Assembly (NCBI RefSeq): GCF_033239625.1
Contig: NZ_BTCK01000009.1
Location: 83,546-147,545 of the forward strand
DNA: 64,000 nucleotides
Direction: 5' to 3'
Source: Paenibacillus_T sp033239625
GTDB taxonomy: Bacteria; Bacillota; Bacilli; Paenibacillales; Paenibacillaceae
Position 1 is the stretch's first letter. Each line of letters starts with the position of its first letter. A model generated the notes under the pieces. The model did not search any database, was not told where the DNA came from, and saw nothing but the letters and a program-made list of their open reading frames with translations. Positions 34,511 to 42,002 of the stretch are shown here, one piece after another. Position numbers and translations under genes: made by a program.

Positions 34511-35305
34511 TCACCATCCTTCGAAGCTGTGGCGGATTTGGGCAATGAGCCGGAAGTACATTTCGCTCCCGCGCACCTCAGCCGTGCGGGGTCTTGGAAG
34601 CGTAATGTCAACGACTGCCGACAGACGGCCCGGATGCGGCGAGAGGACGAATACCCGGTCGGATAGGAACACCGCTTCGGGGATGCTATGCGTGACGAAG
34701 ACGACGGTGCTGCCCACCTTGCTCCAGATCGACAGCAGCTCCTCGTTCAGTCGCTCCCGCGCGAATTCATCCAGCGCCGAGAACGGCTCATCCATGAGCA
34801 GAATTTCCGGCTCCATAGACAACGCCCTCGCAATGGCGACACGCTGCTGCATGCCGCCGGATAGCTGCCACGGATAATGGTCAGCGAACCTCGAGAGCCC
34901 GACCAGTTCGAGCAGCTCATCAGCGCGCCTCTTGCGAAGCGGCTTGGGCATGCCCGCAAGCTCTAGCGGGAGCATGACATTGTGACGTACCTTTCGCCAA
35001 TCGTACAAGGTGGGATGCTGGAAGACGATGCCATACTTACGTGCAAGCCGCGCTTCTCTGGCTGTGTCGCCCGCGACCGTTATCGTCCCGCTCGTAGGCT
35101 GAATGAGATCTGCCATCAGACGGAGCAGCGTCGTTTTGCCGCAGCCTGACGGTCCTAGCAGCGAGACGAACTCGCCCTTCTGAATCTGGAGACTTACCTG
35201 CTGCAGGGCCAGATCATCCGAGGATGCCTGATATCGCATGCTGACATTGGTAAGCTCGATTTCTGATTGAATCACCGAGTCCGGGATTGTAGATACGACT
35301 GCCAT
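34511..35305 (-). CDS. ABC transporter ATPase (pyrimidine importer)
   Basis: 264 residues with all nucleotide-binding motifs: Walker A LLGPSGCGKTTLLRL (about 50-64), Q-loop GIVFQHPTLYDW, signature LSGGMQQRVAIARAL, Walker B ILLMDEPFSALD, and switch His in VFVTHSIPEAVFLSDR. It belongs to the nitrate/sulfonate/taurine importer group, matching the two permeases and the NMT1/THI5-like receptor. The ATG at 35305 has AGGAGG about 7 bases upstream; a GTG two codons before is too close. First gene of the pyrimidine operon; the promoter must lie in the 265 bp before it. Confidence 0.9.
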   Translation of the reverse strand: MAVVSTIPDSVIQSEIELTNVSMRYQASSDDLALQQVSLQIQKGEFVSLLGPSGCGKTTLLRLMADLIQPTSGTITVAGDTAREARLARKYGIVFQHPTLYDWRKVRHNVMLPLELAGMPKPLRKRRADELLELVGLSRFADHYPWQLSGGMQQRVAIARALSMEPEILLMDEPFSALDEFARERLNEELLSIWSKVGSTVVFVTHSIPEAVFLSDRVFVLSPHPGRLSAVVDITLPRPRTAEVRGSEMYFRLIAQIRHSFEGW

Positions 35306-35569
35306 CAGCACCCCTCCTACGCCGCATTAGTTTAATCAGCCTAATATTCGATTGTTGCAATAAGTACGATCTTGCCGTTGGGTTGCGATTTAGACATCCG
35401 GATGGATAAAGCGGGAAGTGGAAGAGTAGGTTGTTTCTTATGCGTGGAGTCAAGCATTGTTCAAGCAAAAATAATCGGCATCGATTTTATGTATGACAAC
35501 AAGCTCATTTGCAATGCCGTCCTGCATATTTGGTAGGTGTCCGAAAAGCGAGTTCTCAATATAATCGGT

Positions 35570-35763
35570 TCAAGCATGAGGTGTAATTTGAAGGTGTTCA
35601 GCCAATTCTCTAGGCGAGGTATAATCCCGATCTGGGAAACCCATGATCGATAACATCAATTAGTGATATGGAGGTGTAATCCCTTTACTTCTAGCAGCCT
35701 CTCGCTGAAACGAATAAGCTTTCGTATCTGATATCGAAAAAAAGCCAACTGCTCATAGAACAT
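35570..35763 (-). pseudogene. MarR-family transcriptional regulator remnant
   Basis: A minus frame from ATG 35763 reads MFYEQLAFFRYQIRKLIRF then SERLLEVKGLHLHITN and stops. A shifted frame then gives LMLSIMGFPDRDYTSPRELA and EHLQITPHA before another stop at 35570. Together they match the N-terminal helices and the first part of the winged helix of MarR proteins of the FRYALRRFLRFSE / GFPGRD / ELAERLQL type. The recognition wing and C-terminus are missing. Its place 265 bp upstream of the pyrimidine operon, on the same strand, suggests that it once regulated that operon or a former neighbour. Confidence 0.7.
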
Positions 35764-35970
35764 GTTTTGGTAATCGTCCTTTCATTCTCCCTACCCCCTC
35801 GTGATGAAGGCCCTCTCTCTCCCTCATTGATATAAAAACTATGTCATGTTTCATTACATAAGTCAACTTCAATCCTTCGACTGCAGTGGAAATAGATATT
35901 TTGTGTTAGGTATTCTTACATTATGGTCTTTGAGACTTTTGACAATAACATATAATCGATAAAATAAAAA

Positions 35971-35991
35971 AAGCCGCAAACCATGCGGCTT
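35971..35991 (-). terminator. Terminator of the kinase-phosphatase-VWA operon
   Basis: AAGCCGCA and TGCGGCTT form an 8-bp stem around AACCA. On the minus strand the tail is seven T. It lies about 40 bp past the kinase stop at 36029, with repeat copy d between. Confidence 0.8.
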
Positions 35992-36004
35992 CATAAGCTT
36001 GTAT

Positions 36005-36021
36005 GTTCTTGTCATCCGACA
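36005..36021 (-). repeat. GACAAGAAC element, copy d
   Basis: On the minus strand, TGTC-GGAT-GACA-AGAAC begins at 36021. The kinase operon terminator follows, then TTATTGTCAAAAG, a weak second site. The first 17 bases equal those at 20404-20388 but for one base. Confidence 0.6.
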
Positions 36022-36028
36022 TCCATCC

Positions 36029-38239
36029 TTACCTTCGAAAAAGGAATACTTGCTTTACGTAACTTGCAAAATGAACATCCATGTACGCTGCCATTCGTTT
36101 GTTTAGATCGCGATATTCCTCCGCTGTGTCGGAATGGCGTATACCTCGTTCCTCGATCTGCCTATCAAAGTGATGAAGCTCAATCTCAAGCCGAATTCTG
36201 GCAGCCTCCACTTCCTTCGTTAAGGAATCCAGCTCAGGATGGTGATCCTGCTTGATTTTATTTAACCTTTCCTCGGCTAAGGTTTTATGCGTTTGTTCCG
36301 CATCGGTTAATTGTGACTTCCGATCCTTATACTTTAATGCTATGGCAGAGATATCACTGCGAGGAAGGACTGCAGGAATTTTAGTTCGATAACTGCGTTC
36401 GATTTTTCTTTTCCAATCGACCAGCGCCCTTGCTTGAGCTCGGCTCATGCCTGCATGAACCGAACCTCCGTTTTTTAAAATCAAATAGGCCTTATCGATT
36501 TGTTTACGCCCGTAGGATTGATTGATCGAAAAGTCCATAAAATCGGCCGGCGTACGAATACCGTTCGCCCTTAACCGTCGTTTCATTTCATCGTCGATTT
36601 CCGGAATTTTTTCCTGGCTAATCTTATGTTTGATTATTTTCTCTTCCAGCCATGTTTTTTGAAACGAGGCCAGTTTTCTGGATAGCTCCGTTTTTTCCGC
36701 TTGGTCCATGTTCTGTCTTTTGCGGGCTAACCCGCTTAAATGGATATGAAGCTCCTTCTCCGCCGCTTCCGTTGCATGCCTTTCCCGATAAGCCGCTTCT
36801 TCGAGCCTTTGTACGCAATCCTCTATCAAGCCCTCTTGGATTCGACAAAAATTTCGCTTCATTTCGTTCAATTCATTCAGTTCGCTTCTCAATTCGGATA
36901 AGACAAGCTCAAGCCTCTTTACGTTTTCGTAAATGGCTCTCTTCTCCTGCACGGAGGGGGCCTTATCATAACGCCACCTTAAAAAGGCCAACTCCGTTCC
37001 GAGACCTGCAATCGAACAGATGAGTAGCGCTGCGACCGAGGCACTGCTGTACGTTATAGCCGCGGTTGTCGCTGCTGCGAGTACAATCAGGTAGGAAATG
37101 ATGCTTTCCGCCAAGAACAAATACGTTGATCGCTGCTTGTGCGGCGTCGCTTCCAACGCAATATGGTCCAAGACCCACGATGCTCCACCAGAATACGAAG
37201 CTTCCGGCAGCGGTATGGCGGCAACCTCCTTCGCCTTCCGCTTGAAGAGCCGATCAAACAAGACGGCTAGTGCAGTTCTTGTAGTTCTAAATACCGTATT
37301 GAAAGAGAACGCCGAGATATGGGGGCTTGAAGGCTGCGCCGCCTTCTCCTCCGTCTCGGGATAAGAGAGACTAGGTACCTCCGGCACTTCCCCTGTCGCG
37401 AATGCGCGAAGTAAGCTTGCTGATGTTCGTACCGCTTCTTTTTGGGCAAGCGCCAGCAATTCGAACGCCCGTGATGTATCTGGACTAACAAAATCATTCC
37501 GACGAAAAAGGAGGCATTCCTCCAGCTCTCCCGCTTCAAGCGAATGCCATAGTGAGGGATCGGCACTTACAGCTGTGATCGATATCCAAACTGCCCATGC
37601 CGAAAAGTGATCGATGTAGGGGCCGAAATGTTCTTCATTCCTTCCAGGGTGTTGATAGTTTCGATGTCCGAGCTCGTTGCTTGGCATGCCGGTTAAAGCG
37701 GGGACATACATTCCGTCGTAGTCGATCAGAATGATTTCATTGTTACTGATCAATATATTTCCATGCTGCAAGTCGCCATGCCCAATATTGGCTGAGCACA
37801 GCTCGCGGGTCATTATGATCCATTTATCGGAGAGCTCTTGCAGCAGGTCGGCACGATGCAAATTTTGCCCCATGTAATCGAGCAACGATTCCCCTTCCAC
37901 CCACTGCATTTTCACGACCGGAAACCACTTGCCGTTAATGTTGATGCCTTCGGAAAGGTATTCGAATGGGACGAGATAAGGAAGAGGATTAGTGCGTAAG
38001 TGCAAGCTGATGGCATCGTAACGGATCTTCTGATCCTTTACATTGGTAGTGAAGCACCTGACCGCCCACTCTCGCTCACCGCACTTCAGTCTATATACGC
38101 TGGCGAAGCTTCCCGATATCGGACGGGGCAGACCAAGCTTATCCAATTCAGGGAGGCCGGCCTGCAGATCCGGGTCCTTGAAGCAGATGCGCGGATTTTG
38201 GATTGCTTCCCTATAATCCTGCGGAGTGGGCCAGAACAT
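36029..38239 (-). CDS. Membrane-linked protein kinase-like protein of a TerY-P triad
   Basis: 736 residues. The N-terminal 290 form an atypical protein kinase: glycine loop ISGSFASVYR (41-50), AVR where most kinases have a lysine (Arg61), catalytic HGDLQHGN (154-161) and metal-binding DYDG (173-176). A hydrophobic double span follows at about 380-430 (SIISYLIVLAAATTAAITY and ASVAALLICSIAGLGTELA). A long charged coiled coil comes next, with a helix-hairpin-helix-like segment (PEIDDEMKRRLRANGIRTPA), then another coiled coil. Kinases of this plan occur with PP2C and VWA proteins in the TerY-P triads tied to tellurium-resistance-type stress systems. The ATG lies 4 bp after the phosphatase stop. 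Activity despite Arg61 is likely, as related kinases share it, but is not shown. Confidence 0.82.
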   Translation of the reverse strand: MFWPTPQDYREAIQNPRICFKDPDLQAGLPELDKLGLPRPISGSFASVYRLKCGEREWAVRCFTTNVKDQKIRYDAISLHLRTNPLPYLVPFEYLSEGININGKWFPVVKMQWVEGESLLDYMGQNLHRADLLQELSDKWIIMTRELCSANIGHGDLQHGNILISNNEIILIDYDGMYVPALTGMPSNELGHRNYQHPGRNEEHFGPYIDHFSAWAVWISITAVSADPSLWHSLEAGELEECLLFRRNDFVSPDTSRAFELLALAQKEAVRTSASLLRAFATGEVPEVPSLSYPETEEKAAQPSSPHISAFSFNTVFRTTRTALAVLFDRLFKRKAKEVAAIPLPEASYSGGASWVLDHIALEATPHKQRSTYLFLAESIISYLIVLAAATTAAITYSSASVAALLICSIAGLGTELAFLRWRYDKAPSVQEKRAIYENVKRLELVLSELRSELNELNEMKRNFCRIQEGLIEDCVQRLEEAAYRERHATEAAEKELHIHLSGLARKRQNMDQAEKTELSRKLASFQKTWLEEKIIKHKISQEKIPEIDDEMKRRLRANGIRTPADFMDFSINQSYGRKQIDKAYLILKNGGSVHAGMSRAQARALVDWKRKIERSYRTKIPAVLPRSDISAIALKYKDRKSQLTDAEQTHKTLAEERLNKIKQDHHPELDSLTKEVEAARIRLEIELHHFDRQIEERGIRHSDTAEEYRDLNKRMAAYMDVHFASYVKQVFLFRR

Positions 38240-38243
38240 CGCC

Positions 38244-39017
38244 TCACTTCCCTTTAACTAGTTTTAGACGAAGGAACGTAACGTCATCGTTCCTTAGATA
38301 GAAATAGCCATCGCGGTGAGGCCGCCGCCTTTCTTCATGCACGAGATGGTTAAAGTCACGCTCGCCGGCTAGCGTATGTAATAGCCTTATCACGCTGCGA
38401 TCTTCCTCGTAACGAGTTAACAGCCAACAGGCTAGGGCATCGGTCATCAACCAGAATGCGTCTCCGGCTTCGGCGGTGCCGCTCCATCGGTGAACAAATG
38501 TTTGAAGCTGGTCGTTATTGGCCGCGTTACTCGAGATGAGAACCGGTCGACGCCCAAAATCATCGGCTGTGCTTAAAGGAAACGAGGCGATCATCGTATC
38601 CCCACGCACATGAAAAATACAGCTGTCGCCAACCGCGATCGCGTCGAATACCGCGGACTCGGCATCCATCGAGAATCGGAACGTGATCCCCGCTAATGTG
38701 GAAAACGCCCCGCTGCTGAGCTTTTCTTGTGCATACCAAGGGAGATTTTTGCCGTTCGTTTTTTTCTGCCAAGCTTTCGATAAGGGGGAGACTGATCTAT
38801 GGATCTGCATACCGCTGAATCTGCCAAAGCAATAACCGCTTGCGAGCAAATTCGCCCATAGATCAGCATAGGAGGACTCGCTAGCCCCATCGGCTATGGC
38901 GAACCTGCAAATGGTCGTCTCCTTGTGAACATGTGTGCTGCTATGGGAGGCATCCTCGTATTCATCGCTGCGATTTCCTGCCTTCGGCATCCAAAAACAT
39001 TCGCTTTCGATTCGCAT
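38244..39017 (-). CDS. PP2C-family Ser/Thr phosphatase of a TerY-P triad
   Basis: About 257 residues from the ATG at 39017, which lies 10 bp after the VWA stop with GGTAGGG upstream; longer starts would overlap the VWA gene. PP2C features: EYEDA (20-23), the metal-binding DGASES (Asp43) in RFAIADGASESSYADLWA, a central AVGDSCIFHVRGD, MTDALACWLL and the final NDDVTFLRLKL. The short DGASES form is typical of the PP2C branch found with VWA and kinase partners. It should reverse phosphorylation made by the kinase encoded next. Confidence 0.85.
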   Translation of the reverse strand: MRIESECFWMPKAGNRSDEYEDASHSSTHVHKETTICRFAIADGASESSYADLWANLLASGYCFGRFSGMQIHRSVSPLSKAWQKKTNGKNLPWYAQEKLSSGAFSTLAGITFRFSMDAESAVFDAIAVGDSCIFHVRGDTMIASFPLSTADDFGRRPVLISSNAANNDQLQTFVHRWSGTAEAGDAFWLMTDALACWLLTRYEEDRSVIRLLHTLAGERDFNHLVHEERRRPHRDGYFYLRNDDVTFLRLKLVKGK

Positions 39018-39027
39018 TACTGAAGCC

Positions 39028-39858
39028 CTACCGCAAGTTGGCCGGACGCGTTCCGATATCAAGCGCCTGGATCACGAGCGTTAAATCCGCATTGAGCACG
39101 AAGCCTCTCGATCCATCAGAAAGATTCATGTCGTATTCCTGATTGGCGACGCGGATCATAAAAGGCGTCAGCGTGCTTGAGCCATTGTAAAGCATCCTGG
39201 AATACGCATCGGGCAGCGCATCTGCGGTTTCCGGAAAGCGGAGCTCCACCGCGCTCGGACTAGCGGAAATGTGCAGGTTGAATAACAGTACATTTCCGTC
39301 ATCCGTCGATAGCGCTCTTAGTTGTTCCATTTCAAGTGTCGGATCGCCGTCGGTCGACTCCCCGTCCGTGATATGAATGACAACCGGTGGAAAACAATGC
39401 GTGTACTCACCGATCCATTGAGTCAGAACGGTATGAGCCGTTCTGATCGCTTCGCACATCGGCGTGCCTCCGTTTGCTACGGGTTCAAACCAGACTGGAA
39501 ACTTGACGAGTTGATCAACCAGTCCTCCTGCCCCGTCAGGCACTTTTTTCAAACGCTTATCGAGCTTTGACGGGTTATCGGCAATTTCGCTAATCGGCAC
39601 CACTTCTTTCCCCGCCAAAGCACCTCCGAACGCAGGACCGACACCAGCGCCATAGCCAATTACGCCCACATGATAGTAATCTCGTATTCCTTCCGACTTC
39701 GCGCATTTGATAACGAGATTTTGCAATAACCGGTTAATGGCGTCCGAGACGCTCTCGGACTTCGTGCTCGCCCCGAACGGATCGGACATCGATCCGGATT
39801 GGTCTATAATAAACAAGATACACGATGGATTCGAACGGCTGATTTCAGCTGAATACAT
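39028..39858 (-). CDS. VWA (TerY-like) domain protein of a TerY-P triad
   Basis: 276 residues from the ATG at 39858, which has AAGGGG about 7 bases upstream; the open frame extends 56 codons more but without a ribosome site. The von Willebrand A fold has a complete metal site: DQSGSMS (Asp19, Ser21, Ser23), Thr in NGGTPMCEA and Asp in HITDGEST. There is no signal peptide, so it acts in the cytoplasm. In TerY-P systems the VWA protein is thought to scaffold the phosphatase and kinase. It is the first gene of the three-gene operon. Confidence 0.85.
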   Translation of the reverse strand: MYSAEISRSNPSCILFIIDQSGSMSDPFGASTKSESVSDAINRLLQNLVIKCAKSEGIRDYYHVGVIGYGAGVGPAFGGALAGKEVVPISEIADNPSKLDKRLKKVPDGAGGLVDQLVKFPVWFEPVANGGTPMCEAIRTAHTVLTQWIGEYTHCFPPVVIHITDGESTDGDPTLEMEQLRALSTDDGNVLLFNLHISASPSAVELRFPETADALPDAYSRMLYNGSSTLTPFMIRVANQEYDMNLSDGSRGFVLNADLTLVIQALDIGTRPANLR

Positions 39859-40030
39859 GCGCTCACCCCTTACAATAGGTACATGTGTATTCCTATTCGA
39901 GAGGGGATCAAGTATTGACAATAATAAAGCAGATTCGAAGTGCGAGAGCACCACGCATGCCGGCCTGCCCTTGAATGCAAATCCTTCAATTGGTACCGAG
40001 GGTACCGCCATAATCACGAACTGCACTCCG

Positions 40031-40119
40031 TCGGGAATGTCACCAAGTCCTTGTCATTGCACTTTGACAAGAACTTGATGACATAATAAAAAAAGCCGCA
40101 ACTTATGCGACTTCTAATG
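40031..40119 (-). repeat. GACAAGAAC element, copy e
   Basis: Aligns base for base with 20291-20380 at about 80% identity. It has the conserved TCGGGAATGT, an inverted pair of cores (40047 and 40066, 19 bases apart as in copy c), and the GCCGCA/TGCGAC hairpin followed by TAATG. The stem of 40038-40056 with 40065-40083 keeps pairing through G-U wobble on the minus-strand RNA. The terminal TGTC-N4-GACA seen in copies c and d is absent. Confidence 0.7.
40093..40113 (-). terminator. Terminator of the metalloprotease-like gene
   Basis: AAGCCGCA pairs with TGCGACTT allowing one G-U pair, and on the minus strand a run of seven T follows. It lies 50 bp past the stop at 40163 and is part of repeat copy e. 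Confidence 0.65.
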
Positions 40120-40162
40120 GGAGGATGCCTTCTATAGGTTCAGGATATTCGCTAACGTCTCT

Positions 40163-41095
40163 TTACCTAGCCTTAGCCGCGCTTTTGCGGCGGAATGCGT
40201 TCGGTCTTGTTGATTTCATTTTAACGGCAGTGTTGGTTTTCGAGCGATAACAAACCGGACATGTCGCCTTCGCTGAGCGACGGCGGCGAGTCTTTTGTCG
40301 TCTAGCACATTTGTCCGATCTTGCGGAATTTCTCATCATGGCAATGATTTTATTGAATCTCTTCACCATTTGCGGCTTGTTTTTCAACCGTTTTCTGCGA
40401 GCCCGCCCACCATTCCGTTTTCGATTTCTACCGGCCCGCCCACCATTCTGCGCAGCATTTTCTATAATCAACTTGCTTTGACTAGCTACTGAACATTGAT
40501 CTGCATTAATGAGCGGATTATTTCTCGGGACTATAGGAAACATAAGATTTTGAGGGTCGTCGCTGTGTCCATCCCCTCCAGGGTTTGAAGGGTCAACATC
40601 TGTCAAACTGTTTATATCGTCGGGATCCGTAAAGCGGAGGAATAAGCCATGCCCGGCCTCATGCGGAAATATATTCGAATTGAGAGCTCCGTCCGCCAAC
40701 GCCACTTGTCCGTATAAATCGTAATCGGTAGTGCTCCGGAAATTACTAAACAAGGCTATGCCCTTGCCGTCGGGAAGATTGCCGTCGGCGTCGGGGGCAA
40801 AATTTTTTCCGCTTAAATAAACGACATAGATGGCTGTTGCATCGTTTGTTCTTCTTCTGGCAGCATCTACTGCATCGCTAATGCTTTGATCTGTAACGTC
40901 CATCACACTATCGGCGTCTATTTCTACATTCAATGTAAACCGTCTTAATACAACAAAGTTCAAGCCGCAGTCGTTTCCCCAAGTTTCGTTTGCTCGGGCG
41001 ATATCATCATCGAGTCTTGCGGCACGTTGGGCTCGCGTAGCGCTTGACGCTGCACCGTTTGTGAAAATGCCGACGACAGGAACTGTTAAAGGCAA
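40163..41095 (-). CDS. Metzincin-like zinc metalloprotease with a Lys/Arg-rich tail
   Basis: 310 residues, TTG start with GGGGA 9 bases upstream. Residues 1-190 form the putative protease: a helix PHEAGHGLFLRF with HEAGH at 145-149, then GHSDDPQNLMFP (His177, Met185). These can serve as the two zinc histidines with the catalytic Glu, the third ligand and the Met-turn, though the spacing between HEAGH and the third His is longer than in standard metzincins. Residues from about 215 to the end are extremely basic (GGRAGRNRKRNGGRARRKRL) with one CPVC pair, suggesting binding to nucleic acid, polyphosphate or spore surface. No signal peptide is seen. The neighbour at 41324 is divergent. Confidence 0.6.
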   Translation of the reverse strand: MPLTVPVVGIFTNGAASSATRAQRAARLDDDIARANETWGNDCGLNFVVLRRFTLNVEIDADSVMDVTDQSISDAVDAARRRTNDATAIYVVYLSGKNFAPDADGNLPDGKGIALFSNFRSTTDYDLYGQVALADGALNSNIFPHEAGHGLFLRFTDPDDINSLTDVDPSNPGGDGHSDDPQNLMFPIVPRNNPLINADQCSVASQSKLIIENAAQNGGRAGRNRKRNGGRARRKRLKNKPQMVKRFNKIIAMMRNSARSDKCARRQKTRRRRSAKATCPVCYRSKTNTAVKMKSTRPNAFRRKSAAKAR

Positions 41096-41323
41096 TTCTC
41101 AACATCCCCTATTAATGGATTTGATTTCACCGTTTAGGAAATGCGTGCCCTCGTCGATTGGCGACGGCATAAATTGCATTCGGGCACAGACCCGTTATTC
41201 TGATTTATCGATACCATCACCTTCAAACAATAAAAAGCCTTATACCCGCCTTCCGCAAGCAGCGCACCTTGTCCCACTAGGCTTCATATAATAGAGTAGC
41301 TTGAAAGTAAGGAAGTGATTTTA

Positions 41324-41770
41324 ATGCCAAGATTACTAGATGCCAGAACATCGCAAAATGCCAGTTTTCAACAATCGATCAGTACGCCGATCTCGCTTGT
41401 TCCTGTATTATTTGGACAAGTGGGGTTGGATTGCGTAAATCCAGGCGGAATTATACGTGTTCAATTTACTTTAACTGCGACCATCTCGTTTCCAGGCAGC
41501 GGCGTAACAAATATGCCTATCTTATTCCATGTGGTAAGAGGAACCTTGATATCGGATCCCGTGGTGTTCTCCGCTAATCTAACCGTACCGGCAACGGCAC
41601 CGGGAGCCGGGCCTCTTATTATCCCTATGACCGCTACAGGATCGGATTACAACGTCCCGGCTCCTCTTAACAACCAGCTTACGTATTCCGCATTCATTAG
41701 CTCCAGCAGCACGCTGCCGTCTCGGGTCGGTCCGGAAAGCTTTAATGCAGCAGCTTATTCGGACTTTTAA
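41324..41770 (+). CDS. Small beta-rich protein, possibly spore-surface related
   Basis: 148 residues; one of the few plus-strand genes. AAGGAAGTG lies about 6 bases before the ATG at 41324; a GTG three codons earlier overlaps that site. The sequence is poor in charge and rich in Ser, Thr, Pro, Ile and Val, with alternating hydrophobic residues (GGIIRVQFTLTATISFPGSG, ILFHVVRGTL) that suggest a jelly-roll beta sandwich. The N-terminus (PRLLDARTSQNASFQ) recalls small exosporium or spore-surface proteins of Bacillales, but I cannot name a family. It has no signal peptide, which fits assembly in the mother cell. A terminator follows. Confidence 0.6.
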   Translation: MPRLLDARTSQNASFQQSISTPISLVPVLFGQVGLDCVNPGGIIRVQFTLTATISFPGSGVTNMPILFHVVRGTLISDPVVFSANLTVPATAPGAGPLIIPMTATGSDYNVPAPLNNQLTYSAFISSSSTLPSRVGPESFNAAAYSDF

Positions 41771-41791
41771 CGATCGTTGAATGGCTCCGTG

Positions 41792-41832
41792 CAGCGGCAG
41801 TTTAGGACTCTATAAGTCCTGGACTGCCGCTG
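41792..41832 (+). terminator. Terminator of the plus-strand gene at 41324
   Basis: CAGCGGCAGT pairs with ACTGCCGCTG; an inner AGGACT/AGTCCT stem extends it. TTTCACTT follows. It begins 22 bp after the stop codon. Confidence 0.8.
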
Positions 41833-41912
41833 TTTCACTTATTGAGTTCTTAAGGATGGAAAAGGTAGCTTATCTCCCTTAACTTATCAAATTTTCCATC
41901 CGCAGCACAAAA

Positions 41913-41944
41913 AAATCCCCAATGCCAGTAAGGATCGGGGATTT
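41913..41944 (-). terminator. Terminator of GH5 glucanase 2
   Basis: AAATCCCC and GGGGATTT form an 8-bp stem, and on the minus strand seven T follow. It lies 60 bp past the stop at 42003. Confidence 0.75.
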
Positions 41945-42002
41945 ACTTCCATGTTGTTTTGCTGATGGTATATACTCGTCGCGGAATCTGCAGTAACCTG
42001 GA

